Of a stretch of DNA of 32,686 nt, positions 25,599-32,686 are shown in pieces. The notes under the pieces were generated by a model, which saw only the letters and a program-made list of their open reading frames with translations, ran no database searches and was not told the DNA's origin. This DNA is from Candidatus Zixiibacteriota bacterium (GTDB taxonomy: Bacteria > Zixibacteria > MSB-5A5 > GN15 > JACZUZ01). The stretch is from positions 1 through 32,686 of the forward strand of contig JAJRPJ010000020.1 in NCBI GenBank assembly GCA_024280835.1, given 5' to 3'. The translations under genes and the position numbers were made by a program. Each line of letters begins with the position of its first letter. Position 1 is the first letter of the stretch.

Positions 25599-26960
25599 AT
25601 GACCAAAGACCTCTCTACAATATTCAAGGCCTACGACATTCGAGGGATATATCCCGAACAGTTGGATGAAAAAATCACCTATCTAATTGGTAATGCTCTC
25701 GCAGTTTACCTCAAGCCTCGCTCAATCGCAGTTGGGCGTGACATGCGACTCTCTTCACCTGAACTATTTGAATCTATGACTCGTGGAATCAATGACGCTG
25801 GTGTGGATGTAGTTGATGTTGGAATTGTTTCAACTGACGGGTTGTACTTTGCCGTTGGAAAGTATGGTTATGACGCAGGTGTGATGATTACTGCCTCGCA
25901 CAATCCTAAAGAATATAATGGTTTCAAAATTTGTCGCTCTGAAGCGATCCCACTTTCTGGCGCTGAGGGTTTGAATACGATTCGTGATATGGTGGAGCAA
26001 AATCAACCCAAGATTCGCCCACAGCGCGGTAATGTCGCTCGCCGCAACATTGATGAAGCCTATACTGAGAATTGCTTTTCCTTTGCTAACACTGAAGACC
26101 TGAAACCATTCAAGATTGTCTTTGATGCTGGCAATGGTGTCGCTGGTAGTACTCTGCCGAGAGTCTTAGAGCGTTTGCCAATGATTGAAGCCACCGAGTT
26201 GTTCTTTGAGCTTGATGGTTCATTTCCGAATCATCCCGCATCACCAATCGAAATTGAAAACCTGCAGGACCTTATCAAAGCAATTGCCGAAACTAGAAGT
26301 GATTTCGGGGTTGCCTTTGATGGTGACGCTGATAGAATGTTTCTGGTTGACGCCAACGGCAAACCAATCGGTGGGGACTTGGTGACAGCTATGGTGGCCA
26401 AATCATTGCTTGAACAATCACAATTCAATCACGGCAGCGGTGAAACGATCATATATAATGCGATTTGCTCGCGAGCTGTGCCAGAGCTGATTGAAAAGCT
26501 CGGTGGCAAAGCTGTGCGAACGCCGGTGGGGCATGCGTTGATTAAGCCTACAATGCGAGAGCACAATGCAATTTTTGGTGGTGAACATTCTGGGCATTTC
26601 TATTTTCGCGATAATTGGTTTGCTGATTCGGGTATGATTGCTTTGCTGGTTTGTTTGGAGTTGATTTCCAAAAGCGACAAGCCATTGCATGAAATTATTG
26701 CCGAGATTGACCCATATGTTCGCTCTGGTGAGATTAATTCAAAAGTCACTGACCGCGGAGCCAAAGTTGACGAGCTGGCTGCTAAATACACCGATGGAGA
26801 GATTGACCGTCTCGATGGGCTGTCTGTTTTCTATGAGACTTGGTGGTTCAATGTGCGGGCTTCGAATACTGAACCACTTTTGCGCCTGAATGTCGAAGCT
26901 GACACTGAGTCGCTAATGCAAAAAAAGCGCGACGAATTGCTGGCTCTGATTCGAAGTTAG
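25599..26960 (+). CDS. Phosphomannomutase/phosphoglucomutase
   Basis: This 453-residue enzyme belongs to the alpha-D-phosphohexomutase family and moves phosphate between C1 and C6 of mannose or glucose, supplying precursors for polysaccharide and nucleotide-sugar synthesis. The phosphoserine loop is ITASHNPKEYNG with the catalytic Ser at 100. The metal-binding loop is DGDADR at 241-246, the sugar-specificity loop is GEHSGH at 328-333 and the phosphate-binding loop is RASNTEP at 420-426. FKAYDIRG at 9-16 is the usual start of PMM/PGM proteins. In many PMM/PGM enzymes the sugar loop reads GEMSGH; the His here may affect sugar preference. The ATG follows AGGG by five bases. It is a single gene flanked by divergent and convergent neighbours. 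Confidence 0.93.
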   Translation: MTKDLSTIFKAYDIRGIYPEQLDEKITYLIGNALAVYLKPRSIAVGRDMRLSSPELFESMTRGINDAGVDVVDVGIVSTDGLYFAVGKYGYDAGVMITASHNPKEYNGFKICRSEAIPLSGAEGLNTIRDMVEQNQPKIRPQRGNVARRNIDEAYTENCFSFANTEDLKPFKIVFDAGNGVAGSTLPRVLERLPMIEATELFFELDGSFPNHPASPIEIENLQDLIKAIAETRSDFGVAFDGDADRMFLVDANGKPIGGDLVTAMVAKSLLEQSQFNHGSGETIIYNAICSRAVPELIEKLGGKAVRTPVGHALIKPTMREHNAIFGGEHSGHFYFRDNWFADSGMIALLVCLELISKSDKPLHEIIAEIDPYVRSGEINSKVTDRGAKVDELAAKYTDGEIDRLDGLSVFYETWWFNVRASNTEPLLRLNVEADTESLMQKKRDELLALIRS

Positions 26961-26994
26961 TGTCAATTAGATCAGTTCTAAGCAGTATCTGTAG

Positions 26995-27021
26995 TGGCGT
27001 CCCTTGGGCGCCATTTCTTTT
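26995..27021 (+). terminator. Intrinsic terminator after the hexose phosphate mutase gene
   Basis: TGGCG-t-CCC and GGG-CGCCA pair across a TT loop with one bulged T, 34 bp past the stop, followed on the plus strand by TTTCTTTTG. The stem is GC-rich and placed as expected for the rightward gene. Confidence 0.7.
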
Positions 27022-27102
27022 GTCTAAATTCAGAATAACTCTCCAATAACTTTTTGTTTCCTAAGAATATTCAGTTACTAAGGCTATTAGTCTACTAATA
27101 CT

Positions 27103-27143
27103 AAAAAAGCCCTCTCTCTCTTGCGGAAAAGAGAGGGAGGGCT
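27103..27143 (-). terminator. Intrinsic terminator of the giant repeat protein gene
   Basis: AGCCCTCTCTCTCTT at 27108-27122 pairs with AAGAGAGGGAGGGCT at 27129-27143, with one wobble position, and is followed on the minus strand by a run of six T. It lies 123 bp past the stop of the leftward giant gene. No comparable T tract is present on the plus strand. Confidence 0.85.
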
Positions 27144-27145
27144 CA

Positions 27146-27186
27146 GCGTCACAGTATTGTCTGACATTAATGTCAAACGGTGACGC
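27146..27186. other. Nested palindrome in the giant gene 3' untranslated region
   Basis: An outer 7-bp inverted repeat, GCGTCAC at 27146-27152 and GTGACGC at 27180-27186, encloses the perfect 14-bp palindrome TGACATTAATGTCA at 27162-27175. It sits directly before the terminator hairpin on the minus strand. It could stabilise the mRNA end or bind a protein; no function is known. Confidence 0.4.
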
Positions 27187-27265
27187 GAACAGTGGTGGGG
27201 ACCAATGTGCTTTTAGATAATGTGCTCTTAGAACATGTGTTCTAGAACTTCTGTAATACCATAGT

Positions 27266-30200
27266 TTACTTCAAAAATACCATCTTACGGGTGGAAGTAT
27301 TCTCACCTGCTGTCAGCTTGTAGAAATACAATCCTGAACTAACGTCCTGCGCATCCCAAGTGACAGTCACAGCGCCTTCACCGACACCACTAAACTCATG
27401 CACTTTTTGTCCAGCGACATTATAGATGCTCAAATTGTAGGCCATCGCTTCTGGCAAGTTGAAATCAATCTTAGTCGAAGGATTGAATGGGTTCGGATAG
27501 TTTTGATTCAAGGTAAAGCTCGTAGGTAGAATCGAACTAACTGAAACTCCTATAAAAGCTCCATCGACATCTGATGCGCTTGCGCTCAGCAAGACTGAAC
27601 TGCTGGTGACTATCTCGCCGACATGGAGAGTTTGAGCGGTTACCGTTAGGTCATTGAGGTTCGGAATAACAAGCGCGTAGGTCCGACCATCGCGCTCCCC
27701 AACAACCATACTCATTTGACTCTGCAATAAAATCACATCGGCAGTTCCCTCAAAGACGAACAAGGCCGCTCCAAGCTCAGTGTCTGCACTGATAGTTCCT
27801 GAAGCGTTACTATTGAAAGTGATTGACTCTGTGTTATGGGCGAGCTTAGCCAATGGCAGAGCATCGCCGACAATTACGCGGATTAGATAGACCAAATCAG
27901 CGACTGTTAGCGGAATACCATCGCCATTGATTTCACTCGCGGCGATTGATCCAGCTTCATGCGGTGAGAATGAACCCAACCCGGAGACAAAATATTCGGT
28001 GAACATGACCGCATCAGCGATTTCATTGTCGACACCATTGAGGTTAATATCTCCTCGACCGTCGATTGAGTCTGCACAAATGATATCAACACCACCGTTG
28101 ATAAACGTCAGACACTGTATCGGCGCTGGCTTACCTGGTCCACCACCAACTAGACACTCTGGTTGAGTTCCGAGGTAAGTTGGGAAACCAGCGGATGCGT
28201 CATTGATTGGATTTGGATTACCGAAGTCATAGACGAACTCGCTGACGAATGTTGTATCACCAGTTTGGTCGGCCAGTGTATTGTCACCGCAATCCATCCA
28301 GAAGAATCTTACTGGAGCAAATTGACATTCCAGTGTTCGGTCATTGCTAACACTGAAACAGATTTGCGCAAGCTCCACAGGGTCTGTTGTGCTTGGGCCA
28401 AAACAGGCTGGATGATTCACACCATCATTAGTTTCTGCAATTGCGATAATACGCAACACGCCTGATGGACAGGCTCCAGAACAATTTCCATTGGCGCCGA
28501 AGCGGTATGTGAAGTATTCCCATCCGCAACCCTCGATAAACGAACCAGGGTCTGCTCCCAACGCGACTAGAGCCGAATTATCATAGGCAATCAGGAGATC
28601 GAAACCACCAAACGACCGCGCGCTTCCCTCGGTTGTAATTGAGAGACAGACTCTTTCACCTTGGAGGATATTGTGCGCTTTTTCTAGCGTGATTGTTGGA
28701 CACCCACCACACACTAGAAGGTCTTCCTGAATGACATCGACGACGGTTGTGCAAGAAACGGAGACGCCACATGAATCTGTAGCGGTGACAACAATATTAT
28801 ATGTTCCGGCCGCTCCAGGTGTGAAGCAAACCGAAGAGCCGTTCAATGTGCCGTTGTTGACTGTGACGTTCATCAAATTGCCATCATCTGTGACACTAAT
28901 ACCAGGCACACAGACAGTCGCGGTCGATGGATCGCAAACAGTTGATGTGAAGGCCGCTGGACAGGTTATCTCAGGCGCGACATTGACCGTAGCTCTATGT
29001 TCAATAACGATGGTGTCTGCGCGGCCACAGCTATCGGTGGCAATCAAAGTCGCAAATTGACTCGATGTTTGTGTGGTCAGGGTAAAGCAAACTGAATCAG
29101 CTTTGAGAGTTCCAGCGCCACTGATAGTGTAGGTAATCGGAGCCGAGCCACCAGTTAACGCTGGGATGGGCAAACAGGCTTCGCCAGCGGAGCAAGTGAA
29201 GCCAATGTCCTCTAGTAATGTCGAACTGGCGAATGACGGCGCAGCGTTGAAGTTAACTGTTACGTCTGCTGAACATGTATCAGCGGAACCACATGAGTCG
29301 ACAACAACACAAGAGATCGTATAGACACCTGCTGTATCAGGTGTGAAACAGATATTCGTTCCAGAAATTGTACCAAAGCTGTATGTCACACTGACAATAT
29401 TATTGTCGACATCAGATGAACTAAATGGCCCGACACAGATATCTTCAGGGGCACAGATTGAGACTATCTTATCTGATGGGCAGTTAACCAGTGGAGCGGT
29501 ATTTAAGGTTACTGTCACACAGTAGTTCACAACGTCTGTGAGTCCACAGCTATCAGAGATTGTAACTTGATCACAATAGACACCAGCAGTGTCACCCACA
29601 ACAAAACATGCAGTCGAGTCATTCATATTCACCCAACCGAGCGAACTGATTCCACTGAGCCCATTGTCAGGGTCAACTACCGAGAACTTCGTGCAAACTG
29701 TGTCACCTACGTTGCAAGTGAATGTTGTTGAGCTTGCAGCTATTGTAACTTGTGGCGCAGTATTGACTGTTGAATTAATTGTGATAGTCGCTGTATCAGC
29801 ATTGCCACAGTTATCGGTGACGATTATCTGACGCGATACGGAGGTATTCATGTCCAAGAAGACACAAACCGAGTCACTGATTACTGCGCCATCGGCGGTG
29901 AAACTAAACGGCGCCGCTCCATCTGTAACTGCTGGTAGTGGGAAGCAGACTGTTGCAGTATCACACAAAGCGATATTAAAGACTTCATCGGCGATTACCG
30001 GAGAGGGACTCATATCGACGGTTACAGAAGTAGTACATGACGCGCTGAGATTGCATGAATCAGTAGCGGTCCAAATGATGCTATACACTCCTGCTGTATC
30101 AGGTGTGAAACATACTTCTCCGTTCACCAAGGTTCCGAAGCTCACTGATGAACTCAAAAGATTTCCGTCGGTGTCAGTGGCGGAGAATCCAGCGACACAA

Positions 30201-32686
30201 ATTTCTGCTACAGAGCAGAGCGTGACTGCGGTGTCATTTGCACAAGTAACTTGTGGCGCGTTGTTGAAAGCTACAGTCACCAAAGTTGTGCATGAAGCGC
30301 TGGCTCCACACGAATCAGTGATAGTGCAAACTAAGGTATAGACTCCAGCGGTATCTGGTGTGAAACAAATATCAGACCCAGATGGCGTTCCGAGATTATA
30401 TGAAACGCTGGCGACATTGCCATCAACATCACCTGAACTAAACGGCCCGACACAGATTTGCTCCGATGCACAAAGGAAGATTGCGGTGTCTGGCGCACAG
30501 GATATTGTCGGTGCGCTATTGACTGTAACCGCTATACAGTAGAGAGCTGTATCAGAAAGTCCAAAACTATCGGTGACAATAAGCTGGTCACAGTATAGAC
30601 CAGAGGTGTCGACTGCAAAACGAATTGTTGAATCCACAAAAGAAACAATTCCAAGTTGGCTGGTTCCGCTGAGGCCATTGAGTCCGTTATCAGGATCAAC
30701 GACACTGAAGGGAACAAAAACACTATCACTGGTAACGCAGACAGAGGCGTTTGTTGTGTCAATCAGGACTATTTGTGGAGGAGCGTTGACTGAGCCAGTG
30801 ATTGTCATGGCGGACGTGTCGGCTTTACCGCAAGAATCAGTGACAATAATTTGGAGTGTCACGGTAGTGTTGGTTCCCAAGAAGACGCAGGCAGAATCTG
30901 TGACTGGTGTTCCGTTGGCGGTAAAGGTAAATGGTCCGGAGCCACCAGTTACTGTCGGCAGAACAAAACAGACGGTGGCGGTATCAGAAAGAGAGATACT
31001 GAATGACTGATCAGCGATAAGCGGCGGTGTGGTATAGGCCACGGTCACCAAAGTTGTGCATGATGACTGAGCGCCGCAGGAGTCGGTGAGAGTGGAGATT
31101 ATTGAATAGACACCAGCTGTATCTGGTGTGAAGCAAACATCATTACCAACAAGAGTACCGTTCGTATACGACGAACTCATCAGGTTGCCGTCAGGGTCTG
31201 AGGCGCTGAAAGGTCCAACACAGATTTGTTCGGGGCCACAAAGTGTGAAAGCCGTATCTGACGGACAAGTAGCTAAAGGTGGACTGTTTAGAGTGATAGT
31301 CACTATAGTCACAGATGTATCGGCAAGGCCGCAAGAATCAGTTGAGACGAGAGTGATGGTATTGGCTCCAGCTACTGGAGTGAAGCAAACCGTGTCATTT
31401 GAAAGTGTTCCGCCGTTAACAGTTAAAGTTGCGAGATTGCCATCACTGTCTGTGGACGTAAAGCCAGGCAGGCAGATTTGAGACAAATCGCAAACAAAGA
31501 GTGCGGAATTAGCTGGGCTAGTAGCCACAGGAGCCGCATTGAGAGCGATGGTCACAGTTGTCACACATGTGTCAGCAACACCGCAAGAGTCAGTGGCATT
31601 CAATGTAATCGTGTTTGCTCCAACTACTGGAGTGAAACAAACAGTGTCACCAGAAAGCGAGCCGTTATCAACGATCGCGCTCATCAAGTTCCCATCGGAA
31701 TCAGTTGCGCTGAATCCTGGTAAACAAATATCACTCAAGTCACAAACGAAGAGTGACAAATCTGTCGGACAGGCTACAACCGGCCCGTTATTGATTGCAA
31801 CTATTACAGTAGTCACGGTTGTATCAGCTAGGCCACATGAATCGGTAGCAATCAAAGTGATGACATTGGCTCCCATCACTGGGGTGAAGCAAACTGTATC
31901 GCCAGAGAGAGTACCACCTGTTACCGAAACTGCTGATAAGTTACCATCCGCATCACTGGCTCCAAAGCCAGTCAAACATATGGCGCTCATATCACAAACA
32001 AAGAGTGTATCGTCGACTGGTGAACTTGCAACAGGGGCGCTATTGAGAGTAACTGTCACTGTTGTAACACAGGTATCAGCGATTCCGCAAGAATCTGTCG
32101 CGATTAGCGTAATGGTGTTGGCGCCAGCGACTGGAGTGAAACAAACAGTATCACCTGAAAGCGCCCCATTGTCGACGCTGACACTCAGCAAGTTGCCATC
32201 GGCGTCAGTTGCGCTGAAACCAGGCAAACAAATATCGCTCAGATCACAAACGAAGAGAGCCAAGTCTGTCGGACAAGCAACAACTGGAGTGGCATTGACC
32301 GTCACAGTTACTGTCGTCACACTCGTATCAGCAAGTCCGCAAGAATCAGTGGCGATTAGAGTCAAAGTATTGGCGCCAGCTACTGGAGTGAAGCAAACCG
32401 TACCGCTAGAAAGTGTTCCACCGCTAACAGTCATAGTTGCAAGATTGCCATCACTGTCTGTGGCTGTAAAGCCTGGCAGGCAGATTTCTGATAAATCACA
32501 AACGAAGAGAGCCGAATTTGCAGGACTGGTTGCAACAGGAGCGGCATTGAGAGCGATGGTCACTGTGGTCACACATGTGTCGGCGACACCGCAAGAGTCA
32601 GTGGCAATCATTGTAATCGTGTTGGCTCCAACTACTGGAGTGAAACAAACGGTATCACCTGAAAGAGAACCATTATCAACACTAGC
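27266..32686 (-). CDS. Giant secreted Cys-rich repeat protein with T9SS sorting domain (5' end outside window)
   Basis: At least 1,806 residues are encoded, and the frame is still open at the right edge, so the start and signal peptide are missing. The first 465 or so visible residues are near-identical 84-residue Ig-like modules with regular Cys (FVCDLS, TVCFTP, TDSCG). More diverged modules of 82-89 residues follow, arranged as a duplicated four-module block. Then come two further modules and a cohesin-like domain (around 28150-28705) with a VCLSITTEG strand and FGGFDLLIAYDNSALVA. Next are two dockerin-like calcium segments, GRGDINLNGVDNEIADAVMF and EINGDGIPLTVADLVYLIR. The last 87 residues, with NYPNPFNPSTKI and GLYFYKLTAG, form a type IX (Por) secretion sorting domain. 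It is probably cleaved and attached or released at the cell surface, acting as an adhesin or matrix protein. Regular Cys suggests disulfide-stabilised modules. Confidence 0.9.
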   Translation of the reverse strand, partial: ASVDNGSLSGDTVCFTPVVGANTITMIATDSCGVADTCVTTVTIALNAAPVATSPANSALFVCDLSEICLPGFTATDSDGNLATMTVSGGTLSSGTVCFTPVAGANTLTLIATDSCGLADTSVTTVTVTVNATPVVACPTDLALFVCDLSDICLPGFSATDADGNLLSVSVDNGALSGDTVCFTPVAGANTITLIATDSCGIADTCVTTVTVTLNSAPVASSPVDDTLFVCDMSAICLTGFGASDADGNLSAVSVTGGTLSGDTVCFTPVMGANVITLIATDSCGLADTTVTTVIVAINNGPVVACPTDLSLFVCDLSDICLPGFSATDSDGNLMSAIVDNGSLSGDTVCFTPVVGANTITLNATDSCGVADTCVTTVTIALNAAPVATSPANSALFVCDLSQICLPGFTSTDSDGNLATLTVNGGTLSNDTVCFTPVAGANTITLVSTDSCGLADTSVTIVTITLNSPPLATCPSDTAFTLCGPEQICVGPFSASDPDGNLMSSSYTNGTLVGNDVCFTPDTAGVYSIISTLTDSCGAQSSCTTLVTVAYTTPPLIADQSFSISLSDTATVCFVLPTVTGGSGPFTFTANGTPVTDSACVFLGTNTTVTLQIIVTDSCGKADTSAMTITGSVNAPPQIVLIDTTNASVCVTSDSVFVPFSVVDPDNGLNGLSGTSQLGIVSFVDSTIRFAVDTSGLYCDQLIVTDSFGLSDTALYCIAVTVNSAPTISCAPDTAIFLCASEQICVGPFSSGDVDGNVASVSYNLGTPSGSDICFTPDTAGVYTLVCTITDSCGASASCTTLVTVAFNNAPQVTCANDTAVTLCSVAEICVAGFSATDTDGNLLSSSVSFGTLVNGEVCFTPDTAGVYSIIWTATDSCNLSASCTTSVTVDMSPSPVIADEVFNIALCDTATVCFPLPAVTDGAAPFSFTADGAVISDSVCVFLDMNTSVSRQIIVTDNCGNADTATITINSTVNTAPQVTIAASSTTFTCNVGDTVCTKFSVVDPDNGLSGISSLGWVNMNDSTACFVVGDTAGVYCDQVTISDSCGLTDVVNYCVTVTLNTAPLVNCPSDKIVSICAPEDICVGPFSSSDVDNNIVSVTYSFGTISGTNICFTPDTAGVYTISCVVVDSCGSADTCSADVTVNFNAAPSFASSTLLEDIGFTCSAGEACLPIPALTGGSAPITYTISGAGTLKADSVCFTLTTQTSSQFATLIATDSCGRADTIVIEHRATVNVAPEITCPAAFTSTVCDPSTATVCVPGISVTDDGNLMNVTVNNGTLNGSSVCFTPGAAGTYNIVVTATDSCGVSVSCTTVVDVIQEDLLVCGGCPTITLEKAHNILQGERVCLSITTEGSARSFGGFDLLIAYDNSALVALGADPGSFIEGCGWEYFTYRFGANGNCSGACPSGVLRIIAIAETNDGVNHPACFGPSTTDPVELAQICFSVSNDRTLECQFAPVRFFWMDCGDNTLADQTGDTTFVSEFVYDFGNPNPINDASAGFPTYLGTQPECLVGGGPGKPAPIQCLTFINGGVDIICADSIDGRGDINLNGVDNEIADAVMFTEYFVSGLGSFSPHEAGSIAASEINGDGIPLTVADLVYLIRVIVGDALPLAKLAHNTESITFNSNASGTISADTELGAALFVFEGTADVILLQSQMSMVVGERDGRTYALVIPNLNDLTVTAQTLHVGEIVTSSSVLLSASASDVDGAFIGVSVSSILPTSFTLNQNYPNPFNPSTKIDFNLPEAMAYNLSIYNVAGQKVHEFSGVGEGAVTVTWDAQDVSSGLYFYKLTAGENTSTRKMVFLK
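29246..31285. repeat. Duplicated block of four modules (A-B-C-A)
   Basis: Two consecutive blocks, about 30263-31285 and 29246-30262, encode the same order of module types with lengths near 85, 82, 87-89 and 85 residues. Type A has ICVGPFSxxD and CFTPDTAGVY, type B has TVCFxLPxVT and QIIVTD, type C has FSVVDPDNGLxG and GLYCDQ or GVYCDQ. The blocks are 341 and 339 residues long and diverged, indicating an old segmental duplication. Confidence 0.75.
31286..32686. repeat. 252-bp tandem repeats with 504- and 1008-bp higher order
   Basis: Five complete units of exactly 84 residues (252 bp) and one partial unit at the edge follow each other without gaps. Units alternate between a type starting with ACPTDL and a type starting with SPANS or SPVDD, giving a 504-bp period. 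The edge units (32294-32686) match those at 31286-31678 more closely than their neighbours, giving a 1008-bp period. The array continues beyond the window. Confidence 0.88.

Noticed and set aside
28731-31723. Many rightward open frames opposite the giant repeat gene
   Set aside because: They arise from the repeated codon pattern of the giant gene, have no ribosome sites and no recognisable domains.

Overview
The window reads as a chromosomal segment of an uncultured FCB-group bacterium, most likely candidate phylum Zixibacteria or a close relative. This is inferred from three things together: a type IX secretion (Por) C-terminal sorting domain on the giant repeat protein, dockerin-like and thrombospondin type 3 segments on secreted proteins, and lipoproteins with no clear family. 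No rRNA or phylogenetic marker was compared, so the phylum is a best guess. No transposase, integrase, phage gene or CRISPR array was seen.

Layout. 1-2844 (+): an accessory-looking trio of a nucleoside phosphorylase, a five-helix membrane protein and a DUF2235 alpha/beta hydrolase. A 110-bp sequence is duplicated upstream of the first two. A shared terminator separates them from a convergent lipoprotein gene with 29-residue repeats. 4580-6028 (-) is an orphan CapK/PaaK-like adenylating enzyme, and 6340-8142 (+) is lepA. 8275-11365 (-) holds tRNA-Lys, an exported FKBP isomerase, purA, and engB broken by one base in an A6/T6 run. 11384-15260 (-) holds lon preceded by two related exported proteins of unknown function. 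15482-19521 (-) holds a PcrA/UvrD helicase, a small lipoprotein and class I fructose-bisphosphate aldolase. 19689-20060 (-) is a small PEP-CTERM protein. 20386-24183 (-) is the classical order tRNA-Leu, tig, clpP, clpX. 24354-25349 (-) is a secreted TSP3/dockerin protein. 25599-26960 (+) is a phosphomannomutase/phosphoglucomutase. 27266 to the right edge (-) is a giant Cys-rich repeat protein whose N-terminus lies outside the window.

How it fits together. Much of the window is housekeeping protein quality control (trigger factor, ClpXP, Lon, FKBP), translation (LepA, EngB, two tRNAs) and central metabolism (PurA, aldolase, hexose phosphate mutase). Interspersed are lineage-specific surface proteins: two lipoproteins, two paired periplasmic proteins, a PEP-CTERM protein, a TSP3/dockerin protein and a T9SS giant. 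The most unusual points are the engB frameshift on a perfect slippery heptamer, a ClpP with Asn at the catalytic Asp position, PEP-CTERM and T9SS signals within 12 kb of each other, and the nested repeat architecture of the giant protein. I found no strong evidence for a wholly new system. The best candidates are the repeat-linked trio at the left end and the lon-linked pair of exported proteins.
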